64,000 nt of DNA from Mycobacterium sp. 3519A (GCF_900240945.1 NZ_OESG01000014.1:864923-928922), one strand, 5' to 3'. Positions 25,765-35,235 are shown, counted from the stretch's first letter. Notes: generated by a model from the letters alone, not told the origin. A program made the numbers and translations.

Positions 25765-26999
25765 ACGAGGCCGAGCTGCGGGATCTGATCCCGAGTGTGC
25801 TCACTGCTCTGGTGCACCGCGGTGCGGACTTCGCAACCGCCGAGGACGCCGTGCAGGAGGCGCTGCTCAAAGCGATCGAGGTGTGGCCGGATCGGTGTCC
25901 GGACGACCCCAAGGGCTGGCTGATCACCACCGCGTGGCGGCGCCACATCGACCTGGTCCGCTCGGACGCCGCGCGGCGACAGCGCGAGAACCTGGTGTCC
26001 GAACAACCGCCGCAGGGTCCGACCGAGGTCGTCGACGACACACTGCAGCTCTACTTTCTGTGCGCGCACCCGAGCCTGAGCCCTGCGTCTGCGGTCGCGC
26101 TGACGCTGAGGGCGGTCGGCGGGCTCACCACCCGCCAGATCGCGCAGGCCTACTTCGTGCCGGAAATGACCATGGCGCAACGGATCAGCCGCGCCAAACG
26201 CACGGTTTCCGACGTCCGGCTCGACCAGCCCGGCGATCTGCGCACCGTGTTGAAGGTGCTGTATCTGGTCTTCAACGAGGGCTACAGCGGCGATGTCGAC
26301 CTCGCGGCCGAGGCCATCCGGCTGGCCCGACAGCTGGCCGCGGCCACCGACGACCCGGAGGCGGCGGGGCTGCTGGCGTTGTTCCTCCTGCATCACGCCA
26401 GGCGCGCGGCCAGGACCCGCGCCGACGGCAGCCTCGTCCCGCTGGCCGATCAGGACAGGACTCTGTGGCGCCGCGACCTGATCGCCGAGGGCGTCGCGGT
26501 GTTGCAGGCCGCACTGGCCCGCGATCGCCTCGGCGAGTACCAGGCGCAGGCGGCGATCGCCGCACTGCACGCCGACGCGCAGACCGCCGACGAGACCGAC
26601 TGGATACAGATCGTCGAGTGGTACGACGAACTCGTCCGGCTCACCGACAGTCCGATCGCGAAGCTCAACCGGGCGGTGGCGGTCGGACAGGCCGACGGCC
26701 CGCACGCAGGCCTCGCCGCGCTCGCCGAGGTCGATCCCGGGCTGCCGCGATACACCGCGTCGTCGGCCTACTTGCACGAGCAGGCAGGCGAATTGACCAC
26801 GGCCGCAGAGCTTTACGCGAAGGCGGCCGAACAAGCGCAGAACGTCGCCGAACGCAACCACCTCACGCTGCGGGCGGCCACCCTCCGCCAGCAGGCCGGC
26901 AACGCAAAACAGCGGCCACGCCGTGATCGGGTGAATCCGCCGACCCGGAATCCAATTTCGGGTCATGCTGACCACAAAGGGGGAAAGTCGAATGACTGA
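25761..26999 (+). CDS. ECF42-type RNA polymerase sigma factor with C-terminal TPR-like extension
   Basis: 412 residues from ATG 25761. Region 2 ([36 protein letters not shown]) occupies about residues 10-75. Region 4 ([21 protein letters not shown]) lies near 130-150. The remaining ~220 residues are the large helical extension typical of ECF42, with repeats such as [14 protein letters not shown] and [19 protein letters not shown]. That extension replaces an anti-sigma factor as the regulatory element in this group; none is encoded nearby. Its stop lies inside the next gene. Confidence 0.9.
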   Translation: MNEAELRDLIPSVLTALVHRGADFATAEDAVQEALLKAIEVWPDRCPDDPKGWLITTAWRRHIDLVRSDAARRQRENLVSEQPPQGPTEVVDDTLQLYFLCAHPSLSPASAVALTLRAVGGLTTRQIAQAYFVPEMTMAQRISRAKRTVSDVRLDQPGDLRTVLKVLYLVFNEGYSGDVDLAAEAIRLARQLAAATDDPEAAGLLALFLLHHARRAARTRADGSLVPLADQDRTLWRRDLIAEGVAVLQAALARDRLGEYQAQAAIAALHADAQTADETDWIQIVEWYDELVRLTDSPIAKLNRAVAVGQADGPHAGLAALAEVDPGLPRYTASSAYLHEQAGELTTAAELYAKAAEQAQNVAERNHLTLRAATLRQQAGNAKQRPRRDRVNPPTRNPISGHADHKGGKSND

Positions 27000-28011
27000 C
27001 CGAAACGCAGCGGCGCCCGACCGCATCATGCAACTGGGCTTCGGCTTCTGGGGTTCACGGGCGCTGCTGAGCGCCGTCGAACTCCGAATCTTCGGGTTGC
27101 TGGCCCAGACAGGACCACTGGACGCCGAGGAACTACGCGCCCGTCTCGGCTTGCATATGCGCGGCGCGCGCGACTTCTTCGACGCGCTCGTCGCGCTGGG
27201 CATGCTCGACCGCGAAGACGGCAGGTACTCGAACACGCCGGACACCGACCTCTTCCTCGACCCGGCCAAACCCACCTACCTGGGCGGCGTGCTGGAGATG
27301 GCCGCCGTTCGGCTGTACCCGTTCTGGGGGTCGTTGACCGAGGGGCTGCAGACGGGGCAGCCGCAAAGTGAGGCCAAGACCGGCGGGGACTTCTTCGCAA
27401 CGCTCTACGCCGATCCCGAGAAACTCGCGGTGTTCACCGCGGCGATGACCGGCCTGAGCCGGGCCGCGGGAGACGCCATCGCGGCCAAGTTCGGATTCGG
27501 CGACTACCGCAGCGTGATCGACATCGGCTGCGCACAAGGGGCTGTGCCGGTCGCCATCGCCTCCGCGCACGACCATCTGACCGGCGGCGGATTCGATCTG
27601 GCGCCTGTCGGGCCGATCTTCAATTCCTATGTGGCACAACATGGTCTGACCGACCGGCTGCAGTTCGTCGGCGGCGATTTCTTCGCCGACCCGCTGCCCA
27701 CCGCCGACGTGCTGGTGATGGGCCACATCCTGCACGACTGGGATCTCGACGAGAAGTTACTGCTGCTGCGCAAGGCATACGACGCGCTGCCCACCGGCGG
27801 GGCGTTGATCGTCTACGAGGCGCTCATCGACGACGACCGGCGGCAGAACGCGTTCGGCCTGCTGATGAGCCTCAACATGCTGATCGAGGGGCCCACCGGA
27901 TTCGACTTCACCGGTGCCGACTGCCGCGGCTGGATGGCCGACACCGGCTTCAGCAACAGCTACGTCGAGCACCTCGCCGGCCCCGACTCGATGGTCGTCG
28001 GGATCAAATAA
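26992..28011 (+). CDS. SAM-dependent methyltransferase (O-methyltransferase family 2 layout)
   Basis: 339 residues. ATG 26992 is chosen because GGGGGAAAG precedes it; an ATG at 26965 is in frame but weaker. The N-terminal ~90 residues are a winged-helix dimerisation domain ([29 protein letters not shown], seen as helix-turn-helix). The catalytic domain has motif [17 protein letters not shown] and [24 protein letters not shown], the usual post-motif acidic loop. It resembles enzymes that methylate small aromatic or quinone-like hydroxyls. The start overlaps the sigma-factor stop, so it belongs to the ECF42 operon. Confidence 0.86.
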   Translation: MTDRNAAAPDRIMQLGFGFWGSRALLSAVELRIFGLLAQTGPLDAEELRARLGLHMRGARDFFDALVALGMLDREDGRYSNTPDTDLFLDPAKPTYLGGVLEMAAVRLYPFWGSLTEGLQTGQPQSEAKTGGDFFATLYADPEKLAVFTAAMTGLSRAAGDAIAAKFGFGDYRSVIDIGCAQGAVPVAIASAHDHLTGGGFDLAPVGPIFNSYVAQHGLTDRLQFVGGDFFADPLPTADVLVMGHILHDWDLDEKLLLLRKAYDALPTGGALIVYEALIDDDRRQNAFGLLMSLNMLIEGPTGFDFTGADCRGWMADTGFSNSYVEHLAGPDSMVVGIK

Positions 28012-28020
28012 CGCATCAAC

Positions 28021-28041
28021 CCCGCGGGATGACTTCGCGGG
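28021..28041 (+). promoter_or_regulatory. Short GC hairpin in the ECF42 operon
   Basis: CCCGCG, nine bases, CGCGGG in the 79-base gap between the methyltransferase and the SDR gene. There is no T-run, so an RNA stability or processing element is as likely as a terminator. Confidence 0.3.
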
Positions 28042-28090
28042 CATCCGCCCGTTCTGGCCGTCAGGAAGGTCAGACAACGGAAGGATCGCC

Positions 28091-28846
28091 ATGAAAATCG
28101 TCGTCATCGGGGGCACCGGTCTCATCGGCTCCAAACTGGTGGACAACTTGACCCGCCGCGGTCATGAGGCGGTCGCCGCGGCGCCGTCGACCGGGGTGAA
28201 CACGCTCACGGGTGAAGGCCTGGCCGAGGTGCTGGCAGGGGCTTCGGTGGTGGTCGATGTGTCGAATTCGCCGACGCTCGACGATGCGGCCATCGAGTTC
28301 TTCCGCACCGCCACCACCAACCTGCTCACCGCCGAGAAGGACGCCGGGGTGGGCCACCACGTCGCGCTGTCGGTGGTGGGCACCGCACAGTTGGCCCCGC
28401 ACAGCGGCTACTTCGAGGGCAAGCTGCTGCAGGAGAACCTGATTGCCGAGGGACCGGTTCCGTACACCCTGGTGCACGCGACGCAGTTCTTCGAGTTCGT
28501 CAACACGCTCGCCGACTCGGCGACCGTCGACGGCGTGGTGCGGATGCCACCGGCGTACTTCCAGCCGATGGCCGCCGCGGACGTCGCCGAGGGACTCGCC
28601 ATCGCTGCCGTCAACGCGGCGGTCAAGGGCATCACTGAAATAGGTGGGCCGGAGGCGGTTCTGCTGCCCGACCTGATCAGGACCGCGCTGACCGCCCGCG
28701 GCGATACCCGCGAGGTCCTCGCCGACCCGAAGGCGCAGTACTGGGGCATCGACATCGGCGAGCGCACGCTGTGCCCGGCGCAGGGCGCGACCCTGTTCGA
28801 CACCCGGTTCGAGGACTGGCTGCTGCAAGCCGCCGCAACGGCGTAG
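28091..28846 (+). CDS. Atypical SDR / NmrA-like NAD(P)-binding protein
   Basis: 251 residues from ATG 28091, preceded by GGAAGGAT. It starts MKIVVIGGTGLIGSKLV, the GGxGxxG dinucleotide motif of atypical SDRs, and continues with HVALSVVGTAQL, YFEGKLLQENLI and YTLVHATQFFEF. The YFEGK block corresponds to the YxxxK region, although these proteins are often redox sensors or simple reductases. It is the last gene of the ECF42 module, after a 79-base gap. Confidence 0.83.
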   Translation: MKIVVIGGTGLIGSKLVDNLTRRGHEAVAAAPSTGVNTLTGEGLAEVLAGASVVVDVSNSPTLDDAAIEFFRTATTNLLTAEKDAGVGHHVALSVVGTAQLAPHSGYFEGKLLQENLIAEGPVPYTLVHATQFFEFVNTLADSATVDGVVRMPPAYFQPMAAADVAEGLAIAAVNAAVKGITEIGGPEAVLLPDLIRTALTARGDTREVLADPKAQYWGIDIGERTLCPAQGATLFDTRFEDWLLQAAATA

Positions 28847-28885
28847 CTTGAAACCTCCTGGGCCGCAGGCGGATTGGTGATCAAC

Positions 28886-28903
28886 GCCTGATCAAGATCA
28901 GGC
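28886..28903. promoter_or_regulatory. 18-bp palindrome upstream of the second LuxR-ATPase gene
   Basis: GCCTGATC, AA, GATCAGGC: eight-base arms with a two-base centre, 63 bases before the ATG. It has the form of a dimeric repressor or activator site. Confidence 0.5.
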
Positions 28904-28966
28904 CGCTTGCGGTTCAGGAACGGCTTACGGGTAAGGTCACCACTGCAAACAAACGCGGTGGTGTCT

Positions 28967-31762
28967 ATGTCGAGTCAGGATGGGGGGCAACGTCTTCGCG
29001 GTCGCGACAGCGAATGCGAGACGCTGCGGGGTCTGTTGTCGACCGCCCGATCCGGCACCAGCCAGGTTATGGTGCTGCGCGGTGAGGCAGGCGTCGGAAA
29101 AACGGCGCTTCTGGACTTCGTATCCGATAACTCGTCGGAGTTCCGCTGTGTGCGTGTGGCGGGTGTCGAATCGGATATGGAACTCGCGTTCGCCGGGTTG
29201 CAGCAACTGTGCGCGCCGCTGCTGGAGCACCTCGACGAACTACCGGAGCCGCAACGCGAAGCGCTCAACGTCGCGTTCGGCCGCGGGGTTGGGGCGCCAC
29301 CGGACCGCTTCCTGGTCGGGCTGGCGGTGCTGTCACTGATGGCCGCGGCCGCCACCACCCAGCCCCTGCTCTGCATCGTCGACGACGCGCAGTGGCTGGA
29401 CGCGGTGTCGGTGCAGACGCTGGCGTTCGTGGCCCGCCGGCTGCTCGCCGAACCCGTCGCAGTGCTGTTCGCGGCGCGTGACCGCGGCGCCGCGGCATTG
29501 TCCGGGCTGCCTAAACTTCCGGTCACCGGACTGTCTGACGGCGACGCGCGGGAGTTGCTCGATTCGGTGATGGTGGGCAGTGTCGACCCACGAGTGCGGG
29601 ACCGCATCGTGGCCGAGACCAGGGGAATCCCGCTTGCCCTCCTCGAGGTGCCGCGCAGCGTGTCGGCCACCGAGCTCGCGGGCGGCTTCTGGATCTCCGG
29701 CAAGCGCTCGTCGGCGGCGGCACTCGAGGACGGGTTCGTCAGCCGCATCCAGGCGCTGCCCGAACCCACCCAGCGGCTGCTGCTGCTCGCCGCCGCCGAA
29801 CCGGTCGGGGACGCGGCGTTGTTCCTGCGTGCCGCCGCGCAACTGGGCATCCCGGTGGACGCGCTGGCGCCCGCCGAGGCCGACGGTTTGATCGAGTTCG
29901 GTCCGCGGATGCGTTTCCACCACCCGCTGATGCGGTCGGCCGCCTATCGCGCCGCCGATCTGATCGACCGCAGAACCATCCACCGGGCGTTGGCCGACGC
30001 CACCGATCCGCAGTCGGACCCGGACCGCCGCGCCTGGCACGCTGCCAACGCCGCGGCGGGACCCGACGACTGCGTGGCCGCGGAGTTGGAGGCGTCGGCA
30101 AGCCGCGCGCAGAGCCGAGGCGGTATCGCCGCGGCGGCGGCATTCCTCGAACGCGCCACCGCGCTGACGTCCGAGCCTGCGCTGCGCAGCGCCAGGGCGC
30201 TCGCGGCCGCCCGCGCCAAACGGGACGCCGCCGCGCCGGAGGCGGCATATGAGCTGCTCGCGATCGCCGAACTGGGGCAGTTGTCGAATCTGCAGAAAGC
30301 CGAGGTGGCGCGGCTGCGCGCACAGATGCAATTCGCCCGCAGTCGGGGAGGCCACGCCGGTGCCCCGAGCGTCTTCGCCACTGCGCGCGAATTACTCGAT
30401 GCCGCAAAGCAACTCGAGAACCTCGACGACTACGCCGCCAGTGAAACGTACGCCGAATCGATCGCCGCCATCTTGTACGCCGGGCGTCTCGGTGAACCCG
30501 GGGCGCTGTCGGATGCGGCTGCGGCAGCGGGTGCCGTCATCGACCGGTCGTCCGCCGCGCCGCGGGGCATCGACTTGATGTTGAAGGGCATCGCCGAGCG
30601 GATCACCGGCGGGGTGAGCGCGGGCGCGGGCCCACTGCGCGCCGCGCTGGACGCGATGTGCGAACTGGCGCATTCGAATGATCTGCAGGTCCGGCGTTGG
30701 ATGGTGCCTGCGTTTCCGATCCTGCAGGAATCGGCGGCTCACGACCTGTGGGACGAGTCGGCCATCGAGGAACTGTCCAGCGCGGTGGTGCGCCAGGCCC
30801 GAGACGCAGGCGCGCTGGACGTGCTGCCGCGCGCGCTGGTGTACCGGGCGGGCGCGCACTTGCTGGCAGGCGAATTCGCCGCGTCGGCGACGTTGATCGA
30901 AGAGGCGAATTCGATCTCTGCCTCGACCGACCACCTCTCGCCGGTCCGGTATCACTCGCTGCTGCTGTCGGCATGGCGGGGCGACGCGGCCGACGCGGTC
31001 AAGGCCATCGAGTCGGCGACCGCCGATGGAATCGCCCGGGGTGAAGGCCGGCTGTTGGGGCTCACCGGATACGCCACCGCGGTGCTCTACAACGGTCTCG
31101 GCAGATACGACGAGGCTGCCGCGGCCGCCGCGGAGGCCAGTCGTTACGAGGATCTCGGGTTCTACGGTTGGGGCCTGTTCGAATTGATCGAGGCCGCAAC
31201 GCACAGTGGCGACGGCGAAACCGCCGCGGCGGCGGTAGCGCGGTTCGAGGCGCACGCCGGCGCGAGCGGAACGGATTGGCGACTGGGCGCACTTGCCAAC
31301 GCCCAAGCCCTGGTCGCCGACGACGAGCACGCCGATGCGCTGTACACCGAGGCAATCGAACGCCTCGGCCGCACCCGCGTCGTGGTGCACCTGGCGCGGG
31401 CGCATCTGCACTACGGCGAATGGCTGCGCCGGGTGAACCGCAGGATCGACGCTCGACGCCAACTCACCGACGCCCACGAGCTGTTCACCAAGATGGGCGC
31501 CAACGCTTTCGCCGAGCGCGCCCGCCGGGAGTTGGTCGCGACGGGTGAGACGGTGCGCAACAAGCCGCACAGCTCAGGTGGTGAGCTGACCGCGCAGGAG
31601 GCGCAGATCGCGCGGCTGGCCGGGGACGGGCTGACCAATCAGGAAATCGGCGCGCAGCTGTTTATCAGCACCCACACCGTCGAATGGCATCTGCGCAAGG
31701 TCTTCGCCAAGCTCGGCATCAAGTCGCGCCGACAGCTGCGCACCGTCTCCTGGGCCAGCTAG
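28967..31762 (+). CDS. Large LuxR-family ATPase regulator (LAL/STAND type), second copy
   Basis: 931 residues from ATG 28967; GTG 28961 and an upstream in-frame start are possible. Walker A GEAGVGKT is at 39-46 and Walker B LCIVDDAQWLD near residue 130. A long helical TPR-like region follows, then the C-terminal helix-turn-helix (LTAQEAQIARLAGDGLTNQE, FISTHTVEWHLRKVF). It is clearly paralogous to the regulator at 17490-20255, down to the end block KLGIKSRRQLRTV versus KLGVTSRRELRSV. The TIM-family gene starts six bases after it, so its own operon may be the target. Confidence 0.87.
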   Translation: MSSQDGGQRLRGRDSECETLRGLLSTARSGTSQVMVLRGEAGVGKTALLDFVSDNSSEFRCVRVAGVESDMELAFAGLQQLCAPLLEHLDELPEPQREALNVAFGRGVGAPPDRFLVGLAVLSLMAAAATTQPLLCIVDDAQWLDAVSVQTLAFVARRLLAEPVAVLFAARDRGAAALSGLPKLPVTGLSDGDARELLDSVMVGSVDPRVRDRIVAETRGIPLALLEVPRSVSATELAGGFWISGKRSSAAALEDGFVSRIQALPEPTQRLLLLAAAEPVGDAALFLRAAAQLGIPVDALAPAEADGLIEFGPRMRFHHPLMRSAAYRAADLIDRRTIHRALADATDPQSDPDRRAWHAANAAAGPDDCVAAELEASASRAQSRGGIAAAAAFLERATALTSEPALRSARALAAARAKRDAAAPEAAYELLAIAELGQLSNLQKAEVARLRAQMQFARSRGGHAGAPSVFATARELLDAAKQLENLDDYAASETYAESIAAILYAGRLGEPGALSDAAAAAGAVIDRSSAAPRGIDLMLKGIAERITGGVSAGAGPLRAALDAMCELAHSNDLQVRRWMVPAFPILQESAAHDLWDESAIEELSSAVVRQARDAGALDVLPRALVYRAGAHLLAGEFAASATLIEEANSISASTDHLSPVRYHSLLLSAWRGDAADAVKAIESATADGIARGEGRLLGLTGYATAVLYNGLGRYDEAAAAAAEASRYEDLGFYGWGLFELIEAATHSGDGETAAAAVARFEAHAGASGTDWRLGALANAQALVADDEHADALYTEAIERLGRTRVVVHLARAHLHYGEWLRRVNRRIDARRQLTDAHELFTKMGANAFAERARRELVATGETVRNKPHSSGGELTAQEAQIARLAGDGLTNQEIGAQLFISTHTVEWHLRKVFAKLGIKSRRQLRTVSWAS

Positions 31763-31768
31763 TACGAG

Positions 31769-32542
31769 ATGCCTTGGGAGACTGAGTTGTCGGAGTCAAA
31801 AGCTGTCTTGGTGGCGGTGAGCCTCAAGGCGTACTTCGGTTATGCCCAGGCCCGTGACTGGTTGGCCGGCGTCGCCGACCTGCTGACCGACCACCCGCTA
31901 CCGGCCGCCGTCGAGTTGGCCGTCATGCCGCCGTTCCCGCTGCTGGAACGGGCGCTGGACACCCTCGGCCGGTTCGGGGTGCGGGTCGGCAGCCAGGACG
32001 TCAGCTGGGCCGAACCAGGCCCGGTGACCGGCGAAGTCACCGCCGCCTTGTTGGCCGAAATGGGTTGCCAGTACGCCGAAGTCGGCCACGCCGAGCGCCG
32101 CACCCTGTTCGGCGAGGACGACGTCGTGGTAAACCGCAAAGCCGCGGCCGCGGCGCGGCACCGGCTGGTGCCGTTGATCTGTGTCGGCGAGGCCGTCCAC
32201 GACCCGGACACCGCCGCAGCCGAGGTGGTTCGGCAGGCCCGCCTGGTGACCGATCAACTGGCGGGCCAACCGGTGGTCATCGCGTACGAACCGCAGTGGG
32301 CGATCGGCGCCGACGCGCCGGCCGACACCGGCTACGTTCTACGTGTCGGCGAGGCGCTCAAGACCTCCGTGCCCGCGTTGGCCGGACCGGCGGGCCGGCT
32401 GATCTACGGCGGCACGGCGGGACCGGGCACACTGCGCGCGCTGCACCCCGGCTTCGACGGGGTGTTCCTTGGCCGACGCGCGCACCGGATCGACGGGCTG
32501 CGGCAGGTCCTCGACGAAGCGGTCGAGACCTTGACCGGCTAG
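31769..32542 (+). CDS. Triosephosphate-isomerase-family protein, divergent
   Basis: 257 residues, normal TIM length. The catalytic His region EVGHAERRTLFGE and catalytic Glu loop VIAYEPQWAIG are conserved, as are LICVGE and the phosphate-binding IYGGTA. However, the N-terminal NWK motif reads SLK (Ser18, Lys20), so the substrate-binding Asn is replaced by Ser. It is not next to other glycolytic genes. It may therefore isomerise another short sugar phosphate; TIM homologues act on tetrulose phosphates in bacterial erythritol pathways. Substrate unproven. Confidence 0.8.
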   Translation: MPWETELSESKAVLVAVSLKAYFGYAQARDWLAGVADLLTDHPLPAAVELAVMPPFPLLERALDTLGRFGVRVGSQDVSWAEPGPVTGEVTAALLAEMGCQYAEVGHAERRTLFGEDDVVVNRKAAAAARHRLVPLICVGEAVHDPDTAAAEVVRQARLVTDQLAGQPVVIAYEPQWAIGADAPADTGYVLRVGEALKTSVPALAGPAGRLIYGGTAGPGTLRALHPGFDGVFLGRRAHRIDGLRQVLDEAVETLTG

Positions 32543-32619
32543 CGCACCACGAACCACGGACCACTGACTACGGAAAACCAAGGGTTCGCTTCACCTCGAT
32601 CCGCGCGAGTCTGGTCAAC

Positions 32620-33180
32620 ATGCCAGGACCCGATGCCGACCTCGCCGCGCGCTTCGCCCGCGAAACCGAACCGCTGTTCGACGTGCTGCTTCGCCGGGCC
32701 CGCCGGCTGACCCGCAACGAGGCCGACGCCGAAGACCTGTTGCAGGACGCACTCATGCACGCCTACGCGGGGTTTCACACGTTCCACGACGGCAGCAACC
32801 TCAAGGCGTGGCTGTTCCGGATCCTGCACAACCGGTGGATCAGCGCCTTCCGCGCCCGCCAGTGCCGCCCTTCGGAGGTCCCCGTCGACGTGATCACCGA
32901 GCACGACCTTGCCGACAGCGCCGCGCGGACGAACACTGCGCACCGGTCCGCCGAAGCCGAGGTGCTCGATGCGCTGCCCGACAACGTGATCAAGGCGGCG
33001 ATGACCGCACTGCCCGACGGTTTCCGTTCGGTGGTGTTCTACGCCGACGTCCAGGGCTACACGTACGCGGAAACCGCCGCGATCCTCGGCATCCCACACG
33101 GAACCGTGATGTCACGCGCATCGCGGGGCAGGCAACGGCTGCGCATCGCGCTGGCCGACATCGAACCACAAGTCGCATAG
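32620..33180 (+). CDS. ECF-family RNA polymerase sigma factor
   Basis: 186 residues from ATG 32620. Region 2: LTRNEADAEDLLQDALMHAYAGF and LKAWLFRILHNRWISAFR, recognised as two blocks. Region 4: ALPDGFRSVVFYADVQGYTYAETAAILGI then GTVMSRASRGRQRLR, again two blocks. It is close in style to actinobacterial SigH/SigR relatives. No anti-sigma gene adjoins it. The SDR gene follows nine bases later, so it heads an operon with an SDR, a cupin and a protein of unknown function. Confidence 0.87.
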   Translation: MPGPDADLAARFARETEPLFDVLLRRARRLTRNEADAEDLLQDALMHAYAGFHTFHDGSNLKAWLFRILHNRWISAFRARQCRPSEVPVDVITEHDLADSAARTNTAHRSAEAEVLDALPDNVIKAAMTALPDGFRSVVFYADVQGYTYAETAAILGIPHGTVMSRASRGRQRLRIALADIEPQVA

Positions 33181-33189
33181 GAGTCAGCA

Positions 33190-33912
33190 GTGGAATTGGC
33201 GTACAAGACAGCCCTGGTCACCGGAGGAACGGCAGGCATCGGCCTGGCAGCCGCGCGGCTGCTGACCCACGAAGGCGCGACGGTCGTCATCTCGGGACGC
33301 GACGCAGAGCGCGGGAAGGCGGCCGCAGCCGCGATCGACGGCAGCGTGCGCTTCGTCCAGGCCGACCTGTCGTACATCGAGTCGGTGAAATCGCTTGTGG
33401 CCCAGGCTGGGGACATCGACATCCTGGTGAACAACGCCGCGAGCTTTCCTGCCTCGCTCACCGTCGACCAGGACGTGACGTCGTTCGAGAAGACTTTCGA
33501 CACCAACGTCCGCGCCAGCTACTTCCTCGCCGCCGGACTGGTACCGGGGATGGTCGAACGCGGACACGGCAGCATCATCAACGTCACCACGATGGTCGCG
33601 TCACGGGGAGTCCCCGGCGCTGGCGCGTACAGCGCATCGAAGGCGGCGCTGGAATCGCTGACCCGAACCTGGGCCGCTGAATTCGGCCCGCACGGCGTGC
33701 GGGTCAACAGTGTCGCACCCGGCCCGACGAAAACCGAAGGCGTCGAGGCGGAGTGGGGCGACACCAACGAAGAGTTGGGTCGCGCGCTGCCGCTGGGCCG
33801 CACCGCCAAACCCGAGGAAATCGCCGAGGCGATCCTGTTCCTCGCCTCCCCGCGGTCGACGTTCATCACCGGGTCGACCTTGCACGTCGACGGCGGCGGC
33901 ACGGCGGTCTGA
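33190..33912 (+). CDS. Classical SDR-family oxidoreductase
   Basis: 240 residues from GTG 33190, with AGGAG overlapping the previous stop region. It has the cofactor motif TGGTAGIG, the NNAA motif (VNNAASF), a Ser in VTTMVAS, catalytic YSASK, and a C-terminal FITGSTLHVDGGG. These are FabG-like NAD(P)H-dependent reductases; the substrate is unknown. Second gene of the ECF operon. Confidence 0.87.
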   Translation: MELAYKTALVTGGTAGIGLAAARLLTHEGATVVISGRDAERGKAAAAAIDGSVRFVQADLSYIESVKSLVAQAGDIDILVNNAASFPASLTVDQDVTSFEKTFDTNVRASYFLAAGLVPGMVERGHGSIINVTTMVASRGVPGAGAYSASKAALESLTRTWAAEFGPHGVRVNSVAPGPTKTEGVEAEWGDTNEELGRALPLGRTAKPEEIAEAILFLASPRSTFITGSTLHVDGGGTAV

Positions 33913-33935
33913 CGCAAAGCAAGGAGAGAAACTCG

Positions 33936-34403
33936 ATGCCCAAGAAGTACGACCCCGACTGGGAAGGCGCGTTGTCGGTTGTGCAGGAGGTACAACCGCC
34001 GTTCATCCGCGAGGGGGCGCACGCCATGACCGTGGTGATCGACTACCCGCCCGGCAGCGCAGGCGCGCCCCCGCACAAGCATCCGAGCGGACCGGCCTTC
34101 GGTTTCATGCTGGAGGGCGAGATGCTCTTCGAACTCGAAGGCCAAGCACCGCGGGTGATTCGGGCAGGCGAGGCGTTCTGGGAACCCGGCGGCGACGTCA
34201 TCCACTACTCGGACGCCAACAACCGCGACGACATCCGATGCCGCTTCACCGTCACCATGCTGTGCGTGCCGGGCCAGCCGATGCTGACCCTGGTCGACGA
34301 CCAGGAACTGGCCGCCAGGGCGCATCTACGCGTCACTGCCGAAGTCGATTGGAACGGAGTTGATCCCGATGTCACGAATCCTCTTGCAAACCACGATTAC
34401 TGA
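33936..34403 (+). CDS. Cupin-domain protein
   Basis: 155 residues from ATG 33936, preceded by AAGGAGAG. One double-stranded beta-helix: cupin motif 1 PPHKHPSGPAFGFMLEGEM (two metal-ligand His and a Glu-like position), motif 2 around PGGDVIHYSDANN with a His. No signal peptide. Such small cupins act as dioxygenases, isomerases or ligand sensors; the role here is open. It follows the SDR gene by 23 bases and overlaps the next gene. Confidence 0.83.
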   Translation: MPKKYDPDWEGALSVVQEVQPPFIREGAHAMTVVIDYPPGSAGAPPHKHPSGPAFGFMLEGEMLFELEGQAPRVIRAGEAFWEPGGDVIHYSDANNRDDIRCRFTVTMLCVPGQPMLTLVDDQELAARAHLRVTAEVDWNGVDPDVTNPLANHDY

Positions 34404-35235
34404 GAGTTCCGACGACTGGGACGTCGCCAGGTTCTCACTGCTCGCCGAGGAACTGCGCGCCGCAGGCCACGAGGTGGTGGCGCGTAACCGGGCCAAACGT
34501 GACGGAGACGATCCGGTGCTCAGCCACCTCGACGACCTCGGCTACGACCAACTGTGGCTGATGGCCGTCGACGTCGGCGACGGCTTGTCAGCCGCCGACG
34601 CGTACGCGATCCGCCGGTTCCGGGAGAACGGCGGAGGTGTGCTCACCGCCCGTGACCATCAGGACTTGGGTTGCTGCATAAGCAGACTCGGCTCGTTGGG
34701 CGTGGTCAACGAGTTCCACGACAAGAGCATCGACCCGGCCACGATGTGCGACGATCAGGACACCCCGACCATCTCGTGGCCGAACTACCACTCCGGCGCC
34801 AACGGCGACTATCAACCGGTGCTCGTCGACGGACCGGTGCACGAGTTGCTGCGCACCCACAGGACGGCCAGCGGACGGATCGAATGGTTCCCGGCCCACC
34901 CACACGAGGGCCTGGTATCGGCGACCGGACCATTCGCCACCGCGGTCGCGCGGGGCCGCAGCACCGCGACCGGTCGGCACTTCAACCTCGCCGTCGTGCT
35001 GGACGGTGAACGCTCACCCGACGGCCGCACCATCGGCCGGGCGATCGCCGAATCGACATTCCACCACTTCGCCGACTACAACTGGGATCTGGATTGCGGC
35101 GCGCCGACTTTCGTCACCGAGCTGCCTGGCACGCAGATCAAGGCCGACCCGTCCCGGCTGGACGTCTTCAAGGACTACGTCCGCAACATCGCGACCTGGC
35201 TGGCGCCCGCGACACGCCTGTCAATGGCGGGCTAG
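34369..35235 (+). CDS. Conserved hypothetical protein, possible class I glutamine-amidotransferase-like fold
   Basis: 288 residues from ATG 34369, preceded by GGAACGGAG; this start makes it overlap the cupin gene by 35 bases in another frame, unusually long for the region. The N-terminal half alternates strands and helices (RILLQTTITESSDDW, QLWLMAVDVGDG, GGVLTARDHQDLGCC), suggesting a ThuA- or GATase-like Rossmann fold, with Cys-Cys near the nucleophile position. I recognise no proven function. Last gene of the ECF operon; it abuts the convergent MDR gene. Confidence 0.7.
   Translation: MSRILLQTTITESSDDWDVARFSLLAEELRAAGHEVVARNRAKRDGDDPVLSHLDDLGYDQLWLMAVDVGDGLSAADAYAIRRFRENGGGVLTARDHQDLGCCISRLGSLGVVNEFHDKSIDPATMCDDQDTPTISWPNYHSGANGDYQPVLVDGPVHELLRTHRTASGRIEWFPAHPHEGLVSATGPFATAVARGRSTATGRHFNLAVVLDGERSPDGRTIGRAIAESTFHHFADYNWDLDCGAPTFVTELPGTQIKADPSRLDVFKDYVRNIATWLAPATRLSMAG

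Noticed and set aside
25548..27275. 575-codon minus-strand frame opposite the ECF42 sigma factor
   Set aside because: Low-complexity Arg/Gly/Val shadow; sigma-factor regions 2 and 4 are clear on the plus strand.
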